Assembly: GCF_019297835.1 (NCBI RefSeq)
Contig: NZ_CP079203.1
Location: forward strand, 3,786,001 to 3,850,000
DNA from: Sphingomonas sanguinis
GTDB taxonomy: Bacteria > Pseudomonadota > Alphaproteobacteria > Sphingomonadales > Sphingomonadaceae
DNA: 64,000 bases
Direction of reading: 5' to 3'
Under the pieces are notes generated by a model that searched no databases, was not told the origin of the DNA, and saw only the letters and a list, made by a program, of their open reading frames with translations. Positions 9,008 through 18,043 of this stretch are shown here, one piece after another; position 1 is the first letter of the stretch, and every line of letters begins with the position of its first letter. A program made the position numbers and the translations under genes.

Positions 9008-10270
9008 ATGGCGACCGACGGCGACGCCGATCTGATCCTGAGCGATCGGCTGCGGCGGCCGCGCCGCGATACGCCGCGCGGCACGGTGCTGGCGCTGCTG
9101 CTGCTGCTGTGCGTCGCGCTGATCGGCGGCGTCGGTGTGGCGGCGTGGCGGATGGTGACGGGATCGGCCGAAAGCGCGCGGCCGGAGCGCCCGCCATCCT
9201 CGCCCGGTTTTCGGGAGGCGCGGGTGTCGCAGGCACTGCCGCCGCCGCCGGCTGTCGAGCCGGTGCAATATATGTCGGTCACGCCCGACGATGCGCGCGC
9301 GATCAACGCGGCCAAGCCCTTTTCCACCCTGCCCAATCCGGCGGCCCGGCCCTGGGCGGTGACGCTGGCGGCACCCGATGCGGAGCGCGCGCTGGACTGT
9401 CTGGCGGCGGCGGCCTGGTATGAGGCGGGCGACGATACGCCGGGCGAGCAGGCGGTCGTCCAGGTCGTGCTGAACCGCGTCCGCCATCCCTCTTTCCCCA
9501 AGACGATTTGCGGCGTGGTGTTCCAGGGATCGGAGCGCACGACCGGCTGCCAGTTCTCCTTCACCTGCGACGGCGCGATGCGGCGCACGCCCAGCCCGGC
9601 GGCATGGCTGCGGGCCCAGGCGGTGGCGCGCGCGGCGATGGCGGGCGTGGTCTTCGCGCCGGTCGGCTGGGCGACCCATTATCATACCGATTGGGTGGTC
9701 CCGACTTGGAACGCCACGATGGAGAAGATCGCCAGCCTCCACACCCATTTGTTCTTCCGCTGGCCCGGCGCGATCGGGCGGGGCGGCGCCTTCGGAGGAC
9801 GCCACACGGGGACCGAGCCGGTGATCGCCGCCCTCGCCCGCCTGTCGCCCGCGCATCGGGGCGGGGCGGCGACGCTGGCGGACCCGACGGCGGCGCAGCT
9901 CGACCAGCCGGACGACCGCGTGACCGTGTCGGACGCGGCTGCCGCCGCTACCGCGCGGCCGGAGGGGGCGGGGGAGGTCCATGTCCTGACCATCCGGCCG
10001 GGCGAGTTCGCCGGGGCGCTGGCGCTGAATGCGCTGAAGCTGTGCCAGCCCTCGGCGGGGCGACCCTGCTGGGTCATCGGCTTCACAGGGCAGCCGGGGC
10101 GCGTCGTGCGTGGCCCCGGCGGGCGGCCGGGCTGGCCCGACCGGATGCCCGACTTCTATTATTTCGCCGACAAGATGCGCGGGCGCGAAACGGTGTATTG
10201 GAACTGCCAGGTGATGCCGCGTGCCAATCCGGCACAATGTATGCCGACGGGCTTTACGCCGGAAGGCTGA
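9008..10270 (+). CDS. SleB-family cell wall hydrolase, membrane anchored
   Basis: The frame is open from a TTG at 8897. ATG at 9008 (420 residues) is the first credible start, and GTG at 8975 is an alternative; neither has a strong ribosome site. One transmembrane helix (LALLLLLCVALIGGVGVAAW) lies near residue 30. The catalytic Hydrolase_2 domain follows, with LDCLAAAAWYEAGDD, the conserved QVVLNRVRHPSFP and QFSFTCDG, then WATHYHTD. The family cleaves peptidoglycan as a putative lytic transglycosylase or amidase. The C-terminal third is Ala/Pro-rich, with a cysteine-containing tail of unknown role. It could open the cell wall for envelope assembly. Confidence 0.8.
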   Translation: MATDGDADLILSDRLRRPRRDTPRGTVLALLLLLCVALIGGVGVAAWRMVTGSAESARPERPPSSPGFREARVSQALPPPPAVEPVQYMSVTPDDARAINAAKPFSTLPNPAARPWAVTLAAPDAERALDCLAAAAWYEAGDDTPGEQAVVQVVLNRVRHPSFPKTICGVVFQGSERTTGCQFSFTCDGAMRRTPSPAAWLRAQAVARAAMAGVVFAPVGWATHYHTDWVVPTWNATMEKIASLHTHLFFRWPGAIGRGGAFGGRHTGTEPVIAALARLSPAHRGGAATLADPTAAQLDQPDDRVTVSDAAAAATARPEGAGEVHVLTIRPGEFAGALALNALKLCQPSAGRPCWVIGFTGQPGRVVRGPGGRPGWPDRMPDFYYFADKMRGRETVYWNCQVMPRANPAQCMPTGFTPEG

Positions 10271-10353
10271 TCCGACACCGCTTCCATGCGAGAGGATCGG
10301 GGGCGGATGCGCCCGAGTTTCGGCGTAAGCGGTGGTGAAGGGGGCATATATAT

Positions 10354-11484
10354 ATGGACGGCATCGGACGGGACGCGGCGACCAATGCCCTGCCGCGCAA
10401 GCTCGATGGATTGCAGGTCGGTCGCGCGATCGCGGCGCTGTCGGTCGTGCTGACCCATTCCGTCGCCTATCCCTATGGCGGCCATGCGCCCCATGCCTGG
10501 CATTTGCTGGGCCGTTACGGCGTGACGCTGTTCTTCATCATCAGCGGCTTCATCATGGTCCATACGACTGGCGCGGGGCCGTTCGACCCCCGGCGGTTCA
10601 TGGCGAACCGCATCCGCCGGATCGTGCCCATCTATTTCGTTGCCAATGCCGTGTTGATGGTGCTGACGCTGGTGGCGCCGGGGGCGTTTCGCCGTACCGT
10701 GTTCAACGCCGCGCATATCGTCCGGTCGCTGCTGTTCATCCCCAGTTATGAACCGGCGGGCACCGGTGCGATCTGGCCGTTCTTCCGGCTGGGCTGGACG
10801 CTCAATTACGAGATGTTCTTCTATGTCTGCTTCGCGGCGCTGTTCGCGCTGACGGCGGGGCGGCGGGCGCTGGTGCTGGGGGCGGGGTTCATCGGATTGA
10901 TCCTGCTCGGCGCCGCCCATCCCTTCACCGCCGCGATTCCGCTTTTCTATACCCGGATCGACACGCTGGGCTTCGTGGCGGGCGTTGCGCTAGGCATCAT
11001 CGGGTTGAAGGGCGGCTTCCAGTTGCGATGGGGCGTCATGGCGGTGGTGCTGGCGGCGAGTTTGGTCGGCTATGTCTACCTCGCCATCCATATCGACGCG
11101 ATCAAGGACATCGTCTGGACCCAGGTAGGCATGGTCGCGGTGTGCATGGCGCATATCGCGCTGCTGGTGCTGCTGGTTGATCGGGCGGGGTGGCGTGCGC
11201 CGCGCTGGCTGACCTTTATCGGCGATGCCAGCTATTCGCTCTATCTGTTTCACATGTTCGTGATCGGCGCGGTTTCGGCGGTGGCGCACCGCTTGCCCCC
11301 GTCGCTGACCGTCCCGCTGATGGGGGTCGCGGTCGTCGCGTCGCTGGTGACGGGCGGGCTGGCCTATCGCTTCGTCGAGAGTCCGCTCAATCGGCTGGTC
11401 CGGGGGCGGCGGCCCCTGACGGCGGCGCAGATCGGCGACGACGCAGCCAAGGCGCCAATGGGCGGCCATGCGCCAAGGCCCTGA
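10354..11484 (+). CDS. Acyltransferase family 3 membrane protein
   Basis: The 376-residue protein starts at ATG 10354 after a GAAGGGGG ribosome site and a short AT run. It has the family's VGRAIAALSVVLTHS motif with the histidine, GVTLFFIISGFIM, RRIVPIYF, about ten hydrophobic helices and a terminal RFVESPLNRL. It most likely acylates a surface glycan. Its last ~98 coding bases lie opposite the 3' end of the convergent acyltransferase gene at 11387, an unusual tail-to-tail coding overlap. The C-terminal ~35 residues beyond the family domain are hydrophilic. Confidence 0.82.
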   Translation: MDGIGRDAATNALPRKLDGLQVGRAIAALSVVLTHSVAYPYGGHAPHAWHLLGRYGVTLFFIISGFIMVHTTGAGPFDPRRFMANRIRRIVPIYFVANAVLMVLTLVAPGAFRRTVFNAAHIVRSLLFIPSYEPAGTGAIWPFFRLGWTLNYEMFFYVCFAALFALTAGRRALVLGAGFIGLILLGAAHPFTAAIPLFYTRIDTLGFVAGVALGIIGLKGGFQLRWGVMAVVLAASLVGYVYLAIHIDAIKDIVWTQVGMVAVCMAHIALLVLLVDRAGWRAPRWLTFIGDASYSLYLFHMFVIGAVSAVAHRLPPSLTVPLMGVAVVASLVTGGLAYRFVESPLNRLVRGRRPLTAAQIGDDAAKAPMGGHAPRP

Positions 11485-12532
11485 TCAGCGGTCGTTCGAT
11501 CAGCCGATGGGCGACCCAACCGCCCAGTACCGCCATCGCTACGGCGGCGGGCAGGAACAGCGGATGGCCGATCAGGTGCAGGCGCCGCGCGACCTGCATG
11601 ACGATCAGCAGGATCGGGTTATGCACCAGATATAGCGCGAAGGAAGAATCGCCCAGCGCCAGCCCGGCCCGTTTGAACCAACCCGCGCGGGCGCGGCAGG
11701 TGATGGCCAGCCAGACGGGCGGAACGGCCAGCGCCGTCCACACCAGGCTGCGGCCCAGGCTATTGGGCAGGGCGAGACGATCGACGATCAGCGCCACCGC
11801 GATCGTCGCCAGCAGCGGTGCGATCAGCCCGAAACCGCGCTGTGCCATGACAGGATGACGACGCAGCGCCAGCAGGCCGAGCAGGAAGCCAGCCCCGAAT
11901 TGCAGGTTCGCGCCGCCATTCGCGCCCAGGAACACGACGCGGAACAGCTCGGACCATCCGCCCAATTCCTCCGGCGGCCGCACGCCCAGCAACGGCACCA
12001 GCGGCCAGCACAGCAGCGGTGCCAGGAACCACAGGACGAGCGGCAGGAAATGGCGGCGCCGGCCCATCACCAGGATCAGGAACAGGCCATAGAAGAGGAA
12101 TTCGTGGCGCAGGGACCAGACGACATTGGGCTTCAGTTCGCCGACCGGCCAGACCGACAGGGCGCGCAGCATCGGCCCCCATTCGACCGCATGGGTGCTC
12201 ACGAGGGAGAGCAGGTTGTAGCCGATCACGCACACCCACAGGAACGGCACGATCCGCACGAAGCGGCGGCGGGCGAAATCGGTGCGGGTCAGGCGGGGTA
12301 ACCATCGATCGTCCAGCGACACCAGCGCGATGATGAAGCCGGAGATCACGAAGAAGATCGACACGCCGAAAAGCCCGGCATCGTTCAGCACGCCCCTATA
12401 GGCGACATGACCCAGAAACCTGGAGTGCTCCAGGATCAGGTTGGCATGGGTCGCCACGACGAGCAGGGCTGATAGCCCCCGCAGCAACTGTACGCCCGGT
12501 AACAGTCCGGAATCTTTGGCTTCTTGCGTCAC
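11387..12532 (-). CDS. Acyltransferase family 3 membrane protein
   Basis: The GTG start at 12532 gives a 381-residue protein with QLLRGLSALLVVATHAN, FGVSIFFVISGFII, RFVRIVPFLWV and the terminal HRLIERPLIRAL. Homologs usually end near the ERPL motif; here about 30 Arg/Pro/Ala-rich residues follow, and they are encoded opposite the neighbouring acyltransferase. It is divergent from the EPS export gene at 12704, across an intergenic region with a strong palindrome. The presumed role is O-acylation of the EPS. Confidence 0.82.
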   Translation of the reverse strand: MTQEAKDSGLLPGVQLLRGLSALLVVATHANLILEHSRFLGHVAYRGVLNDAGLFGVSIFFVISGFIIALVSLDDRWLPRLTRTDFARRRFVRIVPFLWVCVIGYNLLSLVSTHAVEWGPMLRALSVWPVGELKPNVVWSLRHEFLFYGLFLILVMGRRRHFLPLVLWFLAPLLCWPLVPLLGVRPPEELGGWSELFRVVFLGANGGANLQFGAGFLLGLLALRRHPVMAQRGFGLIAPLLATIAVALIVDRLALPNSLGRSLVWTALAVPPVWLAITCRARAGWFKRAGLALGDSSFALYLVHNPILLIVMQVARRLHLIGHPLFLPAAVAMAVLGGWVAHRLIERPLIRALAHGRPLAPWLRRRRSAPPSGAAAPGPAD

Positions 12533-12640
12533 GGCTCGCTTATGATCCTTCGGCGCGAATGACGCGATTGGCTAAATAACCTGCTCTTTGTGCCGTCTAG
12601 AGACGGTCGGCCTTTGGCGGGCCGGTGGCCTGTCTTGCCA

Positions 12641-12659
12641 TATTGCAGTGCACGCAATA
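12641..12659. promoter_or_regulatory. Palindromic operator-like site upstream of the EPS export operon
   Basis: The 19-base site TATTGCAGTGCACGCAATA has perfect outer arms (TATTGC/GCAATA) and a palindromic GTGCAC core. It sits 45 bases upstream of the export lipoprotein ATG at 12704 and 109 bases from the divergent acyltransferase start. A related ATTGCACTGC element lies at 7961. The symmetry suggests a dimeric repressor or activator site; the regulator is not identified. Confidence 0.45.
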
Positions 12660-12703
12660 GCGCATTGACCCAGCGAATATGTAATGTGGCGGATGAAACG
12701 GTA

Positions 12704-13282
12704 ATGCGTGAACCAATGGCCCTGACTCTCGTGGCGGCGCTCATGCTCGCGGCGTGCTCCACCCCGGCGGTGGCCTTGCAGGATGCCGGGCGCGTCTCGG
12801 CGACGCCGGAGTCCTCGTTCCAGGACGATTACAAGCTGGGCGTCGGCGACAAGATCCGCATCATCGTCTACAACGAGGAATCGATGTCGGGCGAGTTCCA
12901 GGTGAACGCCAGCGGCAAGATCGCGCTGCCGCTGATCGGGGACGTGCAGGCGATGGGCAAGACCACCGCCGAGCTGGCCCAGGCGGTCACCGCCAGCCTG
13001 GCCGCCGGTTATCTTCGCGACCCGCGCGTCAGCGTCGAGGTGCTCACCTATCGCCCCTATTTCATCCTGGGCGAGGTCAAGACGCCCGCGCAATATCCCT
13101 ATGTCAACGGTATGACCGTGACGAACGCGATCGCGACGGCCGGTGGCTTCACCCCGCGCGCCGCGCAGAAGAAGGTCTATATCCGGCGCTCGGGCGAGGA
13201 CCGCGAGAAGGTCTATGACCTGACGCCCGACCTGCGCGTCTATCCGGGCGATACGATCCGCCTCGGCGAGCGTTTCTTCTGA
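12704..13282 (+). CDS. Polysaccharide export outer-membrane lipoprotein (Wza/GumB/GelD type)
   Basis: I chose ATG at 12704 because it places a lipoprotein signal peptide with lipobox LAAC at residues 15-18; the frame is open from a GTG at 12590 without signal character. The 192-residue product has a Poly_export domain (DYKLGVGDKIRIIVYNEESMSGEFQVN, GKIALPLIGDVQAMGKT) followed by an SLBB-like domain (YFILGEVKTPAQYPYVNGMTV). It lacks the long C-terminal helix region of E. coli Wza and is closer in size to GumB. It probably forms the outer-membrane/periplasmic exit channel together with the Wzc-like protein three genes downstream. Confidence 0.9.
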   Translation: MREPMALTLVAALMLAACSTPAVALQDAGRVSATPESSFQDDYKLGVGDKIRIIVYNEESMSGEFQVNASGKIALPLIGDVQAMGKTTAELAQAVTASLAAGYLRDPRVSVEVLTYRPYFILGEVKTPAQYPYVNGMTVTNAIATAGGFTPRAAQKKVYIRRSGEDREKVYDLTPDLRVYPGDTIRLGERFF

Positions 13283-13311
13283 TCGTCCAACGCGGCAGAA
13301 AAGGGGGTTCC

Positions 13312-13812
13312 ATGGCAAAGGTGTCGATCGGGGTTCGAGGTGTCGCGTCCTGCGTGACGGCGGCGATCCTGGTGGCCTGCCTGCCGCTCGGCGCGCAAGC
13401 CGTGTGGGCGCGGCCCCTGATGGGCGGTGGCGGCGGGCAGGGCGGCTGTCCGGCGGCGCCCGCTTCCGGTGGCGATGCCATGGCCATCGGTGCGCTGGCC
13501 GCCGCCGTCTGCGCTGAAGTGACCCGCCTGCCGAAGGGCGCCTCGACCGACGATCTGGAGGCCGCGATGGTCTTCGCCGTCAGCCAAGCGGCCTCAAAGC
13601 CCGCCTTGATCGTCGCCGCACTCGATCGGCTTGCGGGCGCGGATTTGGGGCAACAGAATTTTCCGGCCGCATTGAAGCGGGTGCGGGACGCCTATGCCAA
13701 TCAGCGGGTCCGCCGGGGTACCGCGGCGGTGAACAACGGCGTGGCCTTTTCCGGCGGCTTTACGACCCCGTCCCTCGCCGGGGGCGGCGGCTCTTCCAAC
13801 TATACACGATAA
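13312..13812 (+). CDS. Exported protein of unknown function in the EPS export operon
   Basis: This 166-residue protein starts at ATG 13312 after an AAAAGGGGG ribosome site, 29 bases behind the export lipoprotein gene. It has a signal peptide (about 1-34, AQA/WARP) and a glycine-rich stretch. The middle is helical with two cysteines, and the C-terminus is low-complexity Gly/Ser/Asn. I do not recognise a family. Its fixed place between the export lipoprotein and the beta-barrel gene suggests an envelope accessory role in EPS export. Confidence 0.7.
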   Translation: MAKVSIGVRGVASCVTAAILVACLPLGAQAVWARPLMGGGGGQGGCPAAPASGGDAMAIGALAAAVCAEVTRLPKGASTDDLEAAMVFAVSQAASKPALIVAALDRLAGADLGQQNFPAALKRVRDAYANQRVRRGTAAVNNGVAFSGGFTTPSLAGGGGSSNYTR

Positions 13813-13825
13813 GCGGGGGCAGGCG

Positions 13826-15166
13826 ATGAATCAGGGAGATCGACGGCGTCCATTGTCGAAGCGATTGTGGACGCGTCGTATCGCGGTGGCGTCGGCAACG
13901 CTGTGGACCGGCGCGCTCGGCGCTGTTCCGGCGGCGGCGCAGGACAACAGCACGCTGCTGCAACCCGCGGTTCCGGTCGACTATGATCGCGGCCGCAATG
14001 TCAGCGTGCTTCAGCGCCCGCGCCCGGATTACGATCCCCTGGGCATTCGTCGCGGATCGGTGATGATCTATCCGCGTATCGACCTGGGCCTGGGCGCATC
14101 GGACAACGTGTTCCTGTCGAGCGCCAACAAGCAGGGCGACGGCTTCGTATCGTTCGCGCCGTCGGTCCGCGCCGAAACCGATTGGAGCCGCCATGAGGTG
14201 CGCCTGTCGGCGGGCGGGCGTTTCCGCCGCTATTTCGACAATGGCCTGCGCAATGTCGACGAGTGGAATGTGGGCGGGCTGGGGCGCCTCGACCTGGGTA
14301 CCGACTTTTCGCTGACGGCGGAGGGACAGGCCGCGCGGACGCAGGAGGACCCGTTCAACGGCGCCACCGACGCCAATGTCGCTGCGCTGTCGCGCTATCG
14401 CCGCAATCTGGCGGGCCTGCGCGGCGAATATCGCCACGGCCATGTCCGCACGGTGCTGTCCTACGACTATCAGGATTTCAATTTCGCGCCGATCAACCTC
14501 GGCAACGGCACCACGTTCAGCCAGGCCAATCGCGACCGAAGCCTCAGCCGAGTGGCGGGCCAGTTCGAATATGCCTTCTCGCCCAGCCTGGCCGCCTATA
14601 CCCAGGTCAGCTACCTTCGCACCGATTATTCGACGCAGATTTCGCCGGGCGTGCCCAACCGCGATTCCGACGGCTATCGCGCCATCGCCGGGTTCAGCCT
14701 GGACGTGTCGGGCTTTTATCGCGGCATCATCGGCATCGGCTATACGCGGCGCGATTTCATATCGCCGCTCTACAAGGATGTCGGCGGGCTTTCGGCCGAG
14801 GCGCAGGCGGAATATTTCCCCAGCGACTTCACGACCTTCACGCTGAACCTGCGCCGCACCATCGAGGATTCGAACATCGGCATCCTCAGCGCCTATTTCG
14901 ACAACCGGGCGTCGTTGAAGGTCGATCACGAATTGCGGCGCAATCTGATCGTCTCGGCGGGCGGGGAATATGCCAAGCAGGACTATATCGGCACCTCGAC
15001 GATCGACGATATCTGGCGTGCTCGTGTCGGCGCCCGCTATCTCGCGTCGCGGCTGGTTAGCCTGCAGGGCGAACTCAGCCACGGCAACCGCCGCCGGTCC
15101 GGCGTGCCCAACGGCTTCACCATTAACGAAACGGCGGGCATCGTCTCGCTGATCCTGCAGCGCTGA
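13826..15166 (+). CDS. Outer-membrane beta-barrel protein of the EPS operon
   Basis: The 446-residue protein has a signal peptide ending AAAQ-DN near residue 38. A long series of alternating aromatic/polar strands follows, such as DLGLGASDNVFLSS, VRLSAGGRFRRYF and GRLDLGTDFSLTAEG, ending with IVSLILQR as a terminal strand. This matches the BBP2_2 putative porin family often found in exopolysaccharide operons (sphingan clusters carry a comparable barrel). It probably helps the polymer cross or stay attached to the outer membrane. The gene starts 14 bases after the unknown exported protein and 46 bases before the Wzc-like gene, so all four are likely co-transcribed. Confidence 0.82.
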   Translation: MNQGDRRRPLSKRLWTRRIAVASATLWTGALGAVPAAAQDNSTLLQPAVPVDYDRGRNVSVLQRPRPDYDPLGIRRGSVMIYPRIDLGLGASDNVFLSSANKQGDGFVSFAPSVRAETDWSRHEVRLSAGGRFRRYFDNGLRNVDEWNVGGLGRLDLGTDFSLTAEGQAARTQEDPFNGATDANVAALSRYRRNLAGLRGEYRHGHVRTVLSYDYQDFNFAPINLGNGTTFSQANRDRSLSRVAGQFEYAFSPSLAAYTQVSYLRTDYSTQISPGVPNRDSDGYRAIAGFSLDVSGFYRGIIGIGYTRRDFISPLYKDVGGLSAEAQAEYFPSDFTTFTLNLRRTIEDSNIGILSAYFDNRASLKVDHELRRNLIVSAGGEYAKQDYIGTSTIDDIWRARVGARYLASRLVSLQGELSHGNRRRSGVPNGFTINETAGIVSLILQR

Positions 15167-15212
15167 GTATGAGCGGTCTGCGGTCGCACGACATATTTCG
15201 GGGAAATTGAAC

Positions 15213-17327
15213 ATGGCCACCACGACAACCGACCGGGAAGCGCGACTTTCCGAACTGGTCCATTCGCTGATGGCGATGCTGCGGCGGCGCTGGCTGACCC
15301 TGGCGCTGGTGACGGCAATCGTCGCCGGGCTGGCGATCACGGCGATCATGCTGATGCCCCCGAAATATCAGGCGACGGCCAGCATTCGCATCGACCCGAG
15401 CCGCAGCCCCGTCGGCAAGGCCGCCGATAATCAGGCGTCGCTGGGCTCCGAAGCGATCGAGACCGAAGTGTCGGTCCTGAATTCGCCCGACCTGGCGCGT
15501 GAGGTGGTCAAGCGCCTGAACCTCCAGGCTGATCCTGAATTCGCCAAGGGCCTGGATTCCAACGAAAAGGTCGCGCAGACGGCGGAGATGCGGCTGAGCC
15601 GCGTCACCGATAAGGTGATGCGTGGGCTGAAGGTCGGCCGCGACAAGCTGACCTATGTCATCGACATCAGCTTCAAGTCGCGCGACGCGGCCAAGTCGGC
15701 GGACATCGCCAATGCCTTTGCCGAAACCTATATCGCGACGCGGGTGAACGGCCGCATCGGCACAGCGACCCAGCAGGCGGACTTCTATCGCCAGCAGCTC
15801 GCCGAGGCGGGCAGGGCGCTGCAGGCCGCGCAGGAGCGGGTGGCCCAGTATCGCGCTTCGACCGGCATCGTCGAGAACAATGTCGGCGGCACCATCAACG
15901 ACCAGCAGATCGCGCCGCTGTCGACCCAGCTCGCCACGGCCGAGGCAAATGCGGCCGAAGCGCGTTCCAACCTGAACGCCGCGCGCCGTCAGGTCGCGGG
16001 CGGCGGCATCGACTCAGTGTCGGCGGTGCGCAACTCGCCGGTGATCGCGGACTTGCGCCGCCAGCTCGCCGAAGTGGAGCGCAGCCGGGGTGAGATCGAA
16101 ACCCGCTATGGTCCCAAGCATCCCGAGACGATCAAGGTTCGCGACCAGATCGCCGCGCTCAACCAGCAGATCCGCGCCGAAGCCTCGCGCGCCGTCGCCT
16201 CGCTCCAGGCGGAAGCCGACGCCGCCAACGCCCAGGTCGCCAGCCTGCGCTCCAGCCTGCGCGTGCTGAAGTCGCAGCAGGCCAGCGATACGCGCGCCTC
16301 GGCGACGATCGCCAGCTACGACCAGGACGTGCTGAGCAAGAAGGCCGCCTATGACCGTCTCGCCCAGGCGGCGGACGAGGCCAGCCAGTCGCAGCGCAAC
16401 TCGATCGCGCAGGCCGAGATCGTTGACCGCGCGCAGACCCCGACCGCGCCCGCCCCGCCGAGCAAGTCGGTTCTGGCGGCGATGGCACTGATCGTCGCGT
16501 TCGCGCTGGGTCTTGCCGCCGCGATCGTTCAGGAAATGCTGAGCAGCGGCCTGCGCAGCGTCGCGGATATCGAGGATCGCCTCGGCCTGCCGATGCTGGC
16601 GACGCTGCCCCGCGTCGGCGGTCGTCGTGGCACGACCCCGGCGGGCATGCTCATCACCAACCCGACCTCGATGTATGCCGAGGCGTTCCGCAACGCCCGC
16701 GCCTCGATCCTGGGTGTGAAGTCGCGACCCGCCCCGCGCGTCGTCGCCATTACCTCGGCGCTGCCCGATGAGGGGAAGAGCACCGCGGCCCTGTCGCTGG
16801 CGCGCGTCTCGGCGCTGGCCGGTACCCCGACCCTGCTGGTCGAGTGCGACGTGCGCCGCGCCCAGTTGCGCCGCATGGTCGGCTTGAATGTCCAGCAGGG
16901 CATGGTCGAGGTCATGCGCGGCCAGCTGGCGCCGGCATCGGCGATCGTCGCCGACGAAGTGGCGGGCCTCGACCTGCTGCCGGTGGCCGAGCCGTTCTTC
17001 AGCGCCGAGGACCTGTTCGGTGACGGCCGTCTGACCCGGATGCTTGCGGGGCTGCGCGACCGCTATGGCCTGATCGTGCTCGACCTTCCGCCGGTACTGG
17101 GTCTGGCCGATGCGCGGACCGTTGCGGCGCAGGCGGACATGGTGGTTCTCGCGGTTCGCTGGGGCGCCACGCCCGAGCGCGCGGCCGAGCAGGCGGTCAC
17201 CGCGTTGCAGGCCGATGGCACCCAGTTGGGCGGCGCGATCTTCACCATGGTCGACCCGCGCTCCGACGCGATCGGCGGCATGTTCTATTCGGGCAAATAT
17301 GCGGCCTATTACACCCCGGCGGCCTGA
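15213..17327 (+). CDS. Wzc-type polysaccharide co-polymerase / tyrosine autokinase
   Basis: ATG at 15213 follows a GGGGA ribosome site and gives 704 residues; a TTG two codons upstream is less likely. The layout is a Wzz domain with a first membrane helix (about 27-48), a long periplasmic coiled-coil region, and a second helix near 415-437. A cytoplasmic BY-kinase domain follows, with Walker A DEGKST (K522), Walker A' LLVECDVRRAQ and Walker B LIVLDLPPV. The C-terminus carries a tyrosine cluster (YSGKYAAYY), the usual autophosphorylation tail. The kinase is fused to the co-polymerase, unlike the split GelC/GelE of gellan clusters. It controls chain length and couples polymerization to export. 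Confidence 0.92.
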   Translation: MATTTTDREARLSELVHSLMAMLRRRWLTLALVTAIVAGLAITAIMLMPPKYQATASIRIDPSRSPVGKAADNQASLGSEAIETEVSVLNSPDLAREVVKRLNLQADPEFAKGLDSNEKVAQTAEMRLSRVTDKVMRGLKVGRDKLTYVIDISFKSRDAAKSADIANAFAETYIATRVNGRIGTATQQADFYRQQLAEAGRALQAAQERVAQYRASTGIVENNVGGTINDQQIAPLSTQLATAEANAAEARSNLNAARRQVAGGGIDSVSAVRNSPVIADLRRQLAEVERSRGEIETRYGPKHPETIKVRDQIAALNQQIRAEASRAVASLQAEADAANAQVASLRSSLRVLKSQQASDTRASATIASYDQDVLSKKAAYDRLAQAADEASQSQRNSIAQAEIVDRAQTPTAPAPPSKSVLAAMALIVAFALGLAAAIVQEMLSSGLRSVADIEDRLGLPMLATLPRVGGRRGTTPAGMLITNPTSMYAEAFRNARASILGVKSRPAPRVVAITSALPDEGKSTAALSLARVSALAGTPTLLVECDVRRAQLRRMVGLNVQQGMVEVMRGQLAPASAIVADEVAGLDLLPVAEPFFSAEDLFGDGRLTRMLAGLRDRYGLIVLDLPPVLGLADARTVAAQADMVVLAVRWGATPERAAEQAVTALQADGTQLGGAIFTMVDPRSDAIGGMFYSGKYAAYYTPAA

Positions 17328-17329
17328 CC

Positions 17330-18043
17330 TTGAACAGGCGCGCCGGCGTGGCTGATCCGCTGGCGCGCCTGCCTTCGATGGTCATCGGCGGGGCGGCCAT
17401 CGCATTGGCCCTCGCGGCGACAATCGATACTTTTCGGCAGGTACAGGTCGACCAGATGGTCGAGGCTGCCGCCGATCAGGCGACCGCGCTGGCGCGTGGC
17501 AACAAGGCCGAGGTGCGCGCGGTCGCACGGGCCCTTCCGTCCCTGCAAGATCCCCGCGCACAGGTCGCGGGCGCCCTCATCCTCGCCCGCGCCGCGACCG
17601 TTGCGACGAACGAAACGGAACGGCAGACGCAGCTTGGAGATGCAGGACGGCTGCTCGCCAGCGCCAATGCCCGGCGGCCCGATTGGGCGGAGGGGCAGGT
17701 TTCGGCTAGCTTCGTGTCCTCGCTTCTTGCCGGTGAAGCTGCAAAGCGGCTGGCCGCGCGGCAACTGACGGACAGCTATCGCGCCGCGCCCTTCCTGCGC
17801 GATTCGGGCCTGTGGCGGGTGCGTGAGGGACTGTCCTCCTGGTCGCAGCTCCCGGCGTGGAGCCAGTCGCGGCTGGTCGACGAAGGCGTGTGGCTGGCCC
17901 GGCTCAACGATCCTCTACGTGCGGACGTCTTCGATATGGTCCGGGGATCGCCCGCCTATCCCGCCTTTGCGCAACGCTGGTTGGAACTGCGGCAGGGTGA
18001 CGCCGACCTACGCGGTGCGCGCGCCGATCGCACGGCCCCATAG
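17330..18043 (+). CDS. Membrane-anchored helical protein of unknown function after the Wzc gene
   Basis: The protein begins 3 bases after the Wzc stop, at TTG 17330 (237 residues); GTG at 17348 is an alternative start. An N-terminal hydrophobic segment (MVIGGAAIALALAATI) anchors a largely helical, Ala/Arg-rich periplasmic domain. It looks like TPR-type repeats without a recognisable family. Its C-terminal 12 codons overlap the convergent Wzy/ligase gene at 18008 by 36 bases. As the last gene of the export operon it may be a periplasmic accessory of EPS assembly. Function unknown. Confidence 0.65.
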   Translation: MNRRAGVADPLARLPSMVIGGAAIALALAATIDTFRQVQVDQMVEAAADQATALARGNKAEVRAVARALPSLQDPRAQVAGALILARAATVATNETERQTQLGDAGRLLASANARRPDWAEGQVSASFVSSLLAGEAAKRLAARQLTDSYRAAPFLRDSGLWRVREGLSSWSQLPAWSQSRLVDEGVWLARLNDPLRADVFDMVRGSPAYPAFAQRWLELRQGDADLRGARADRTAP

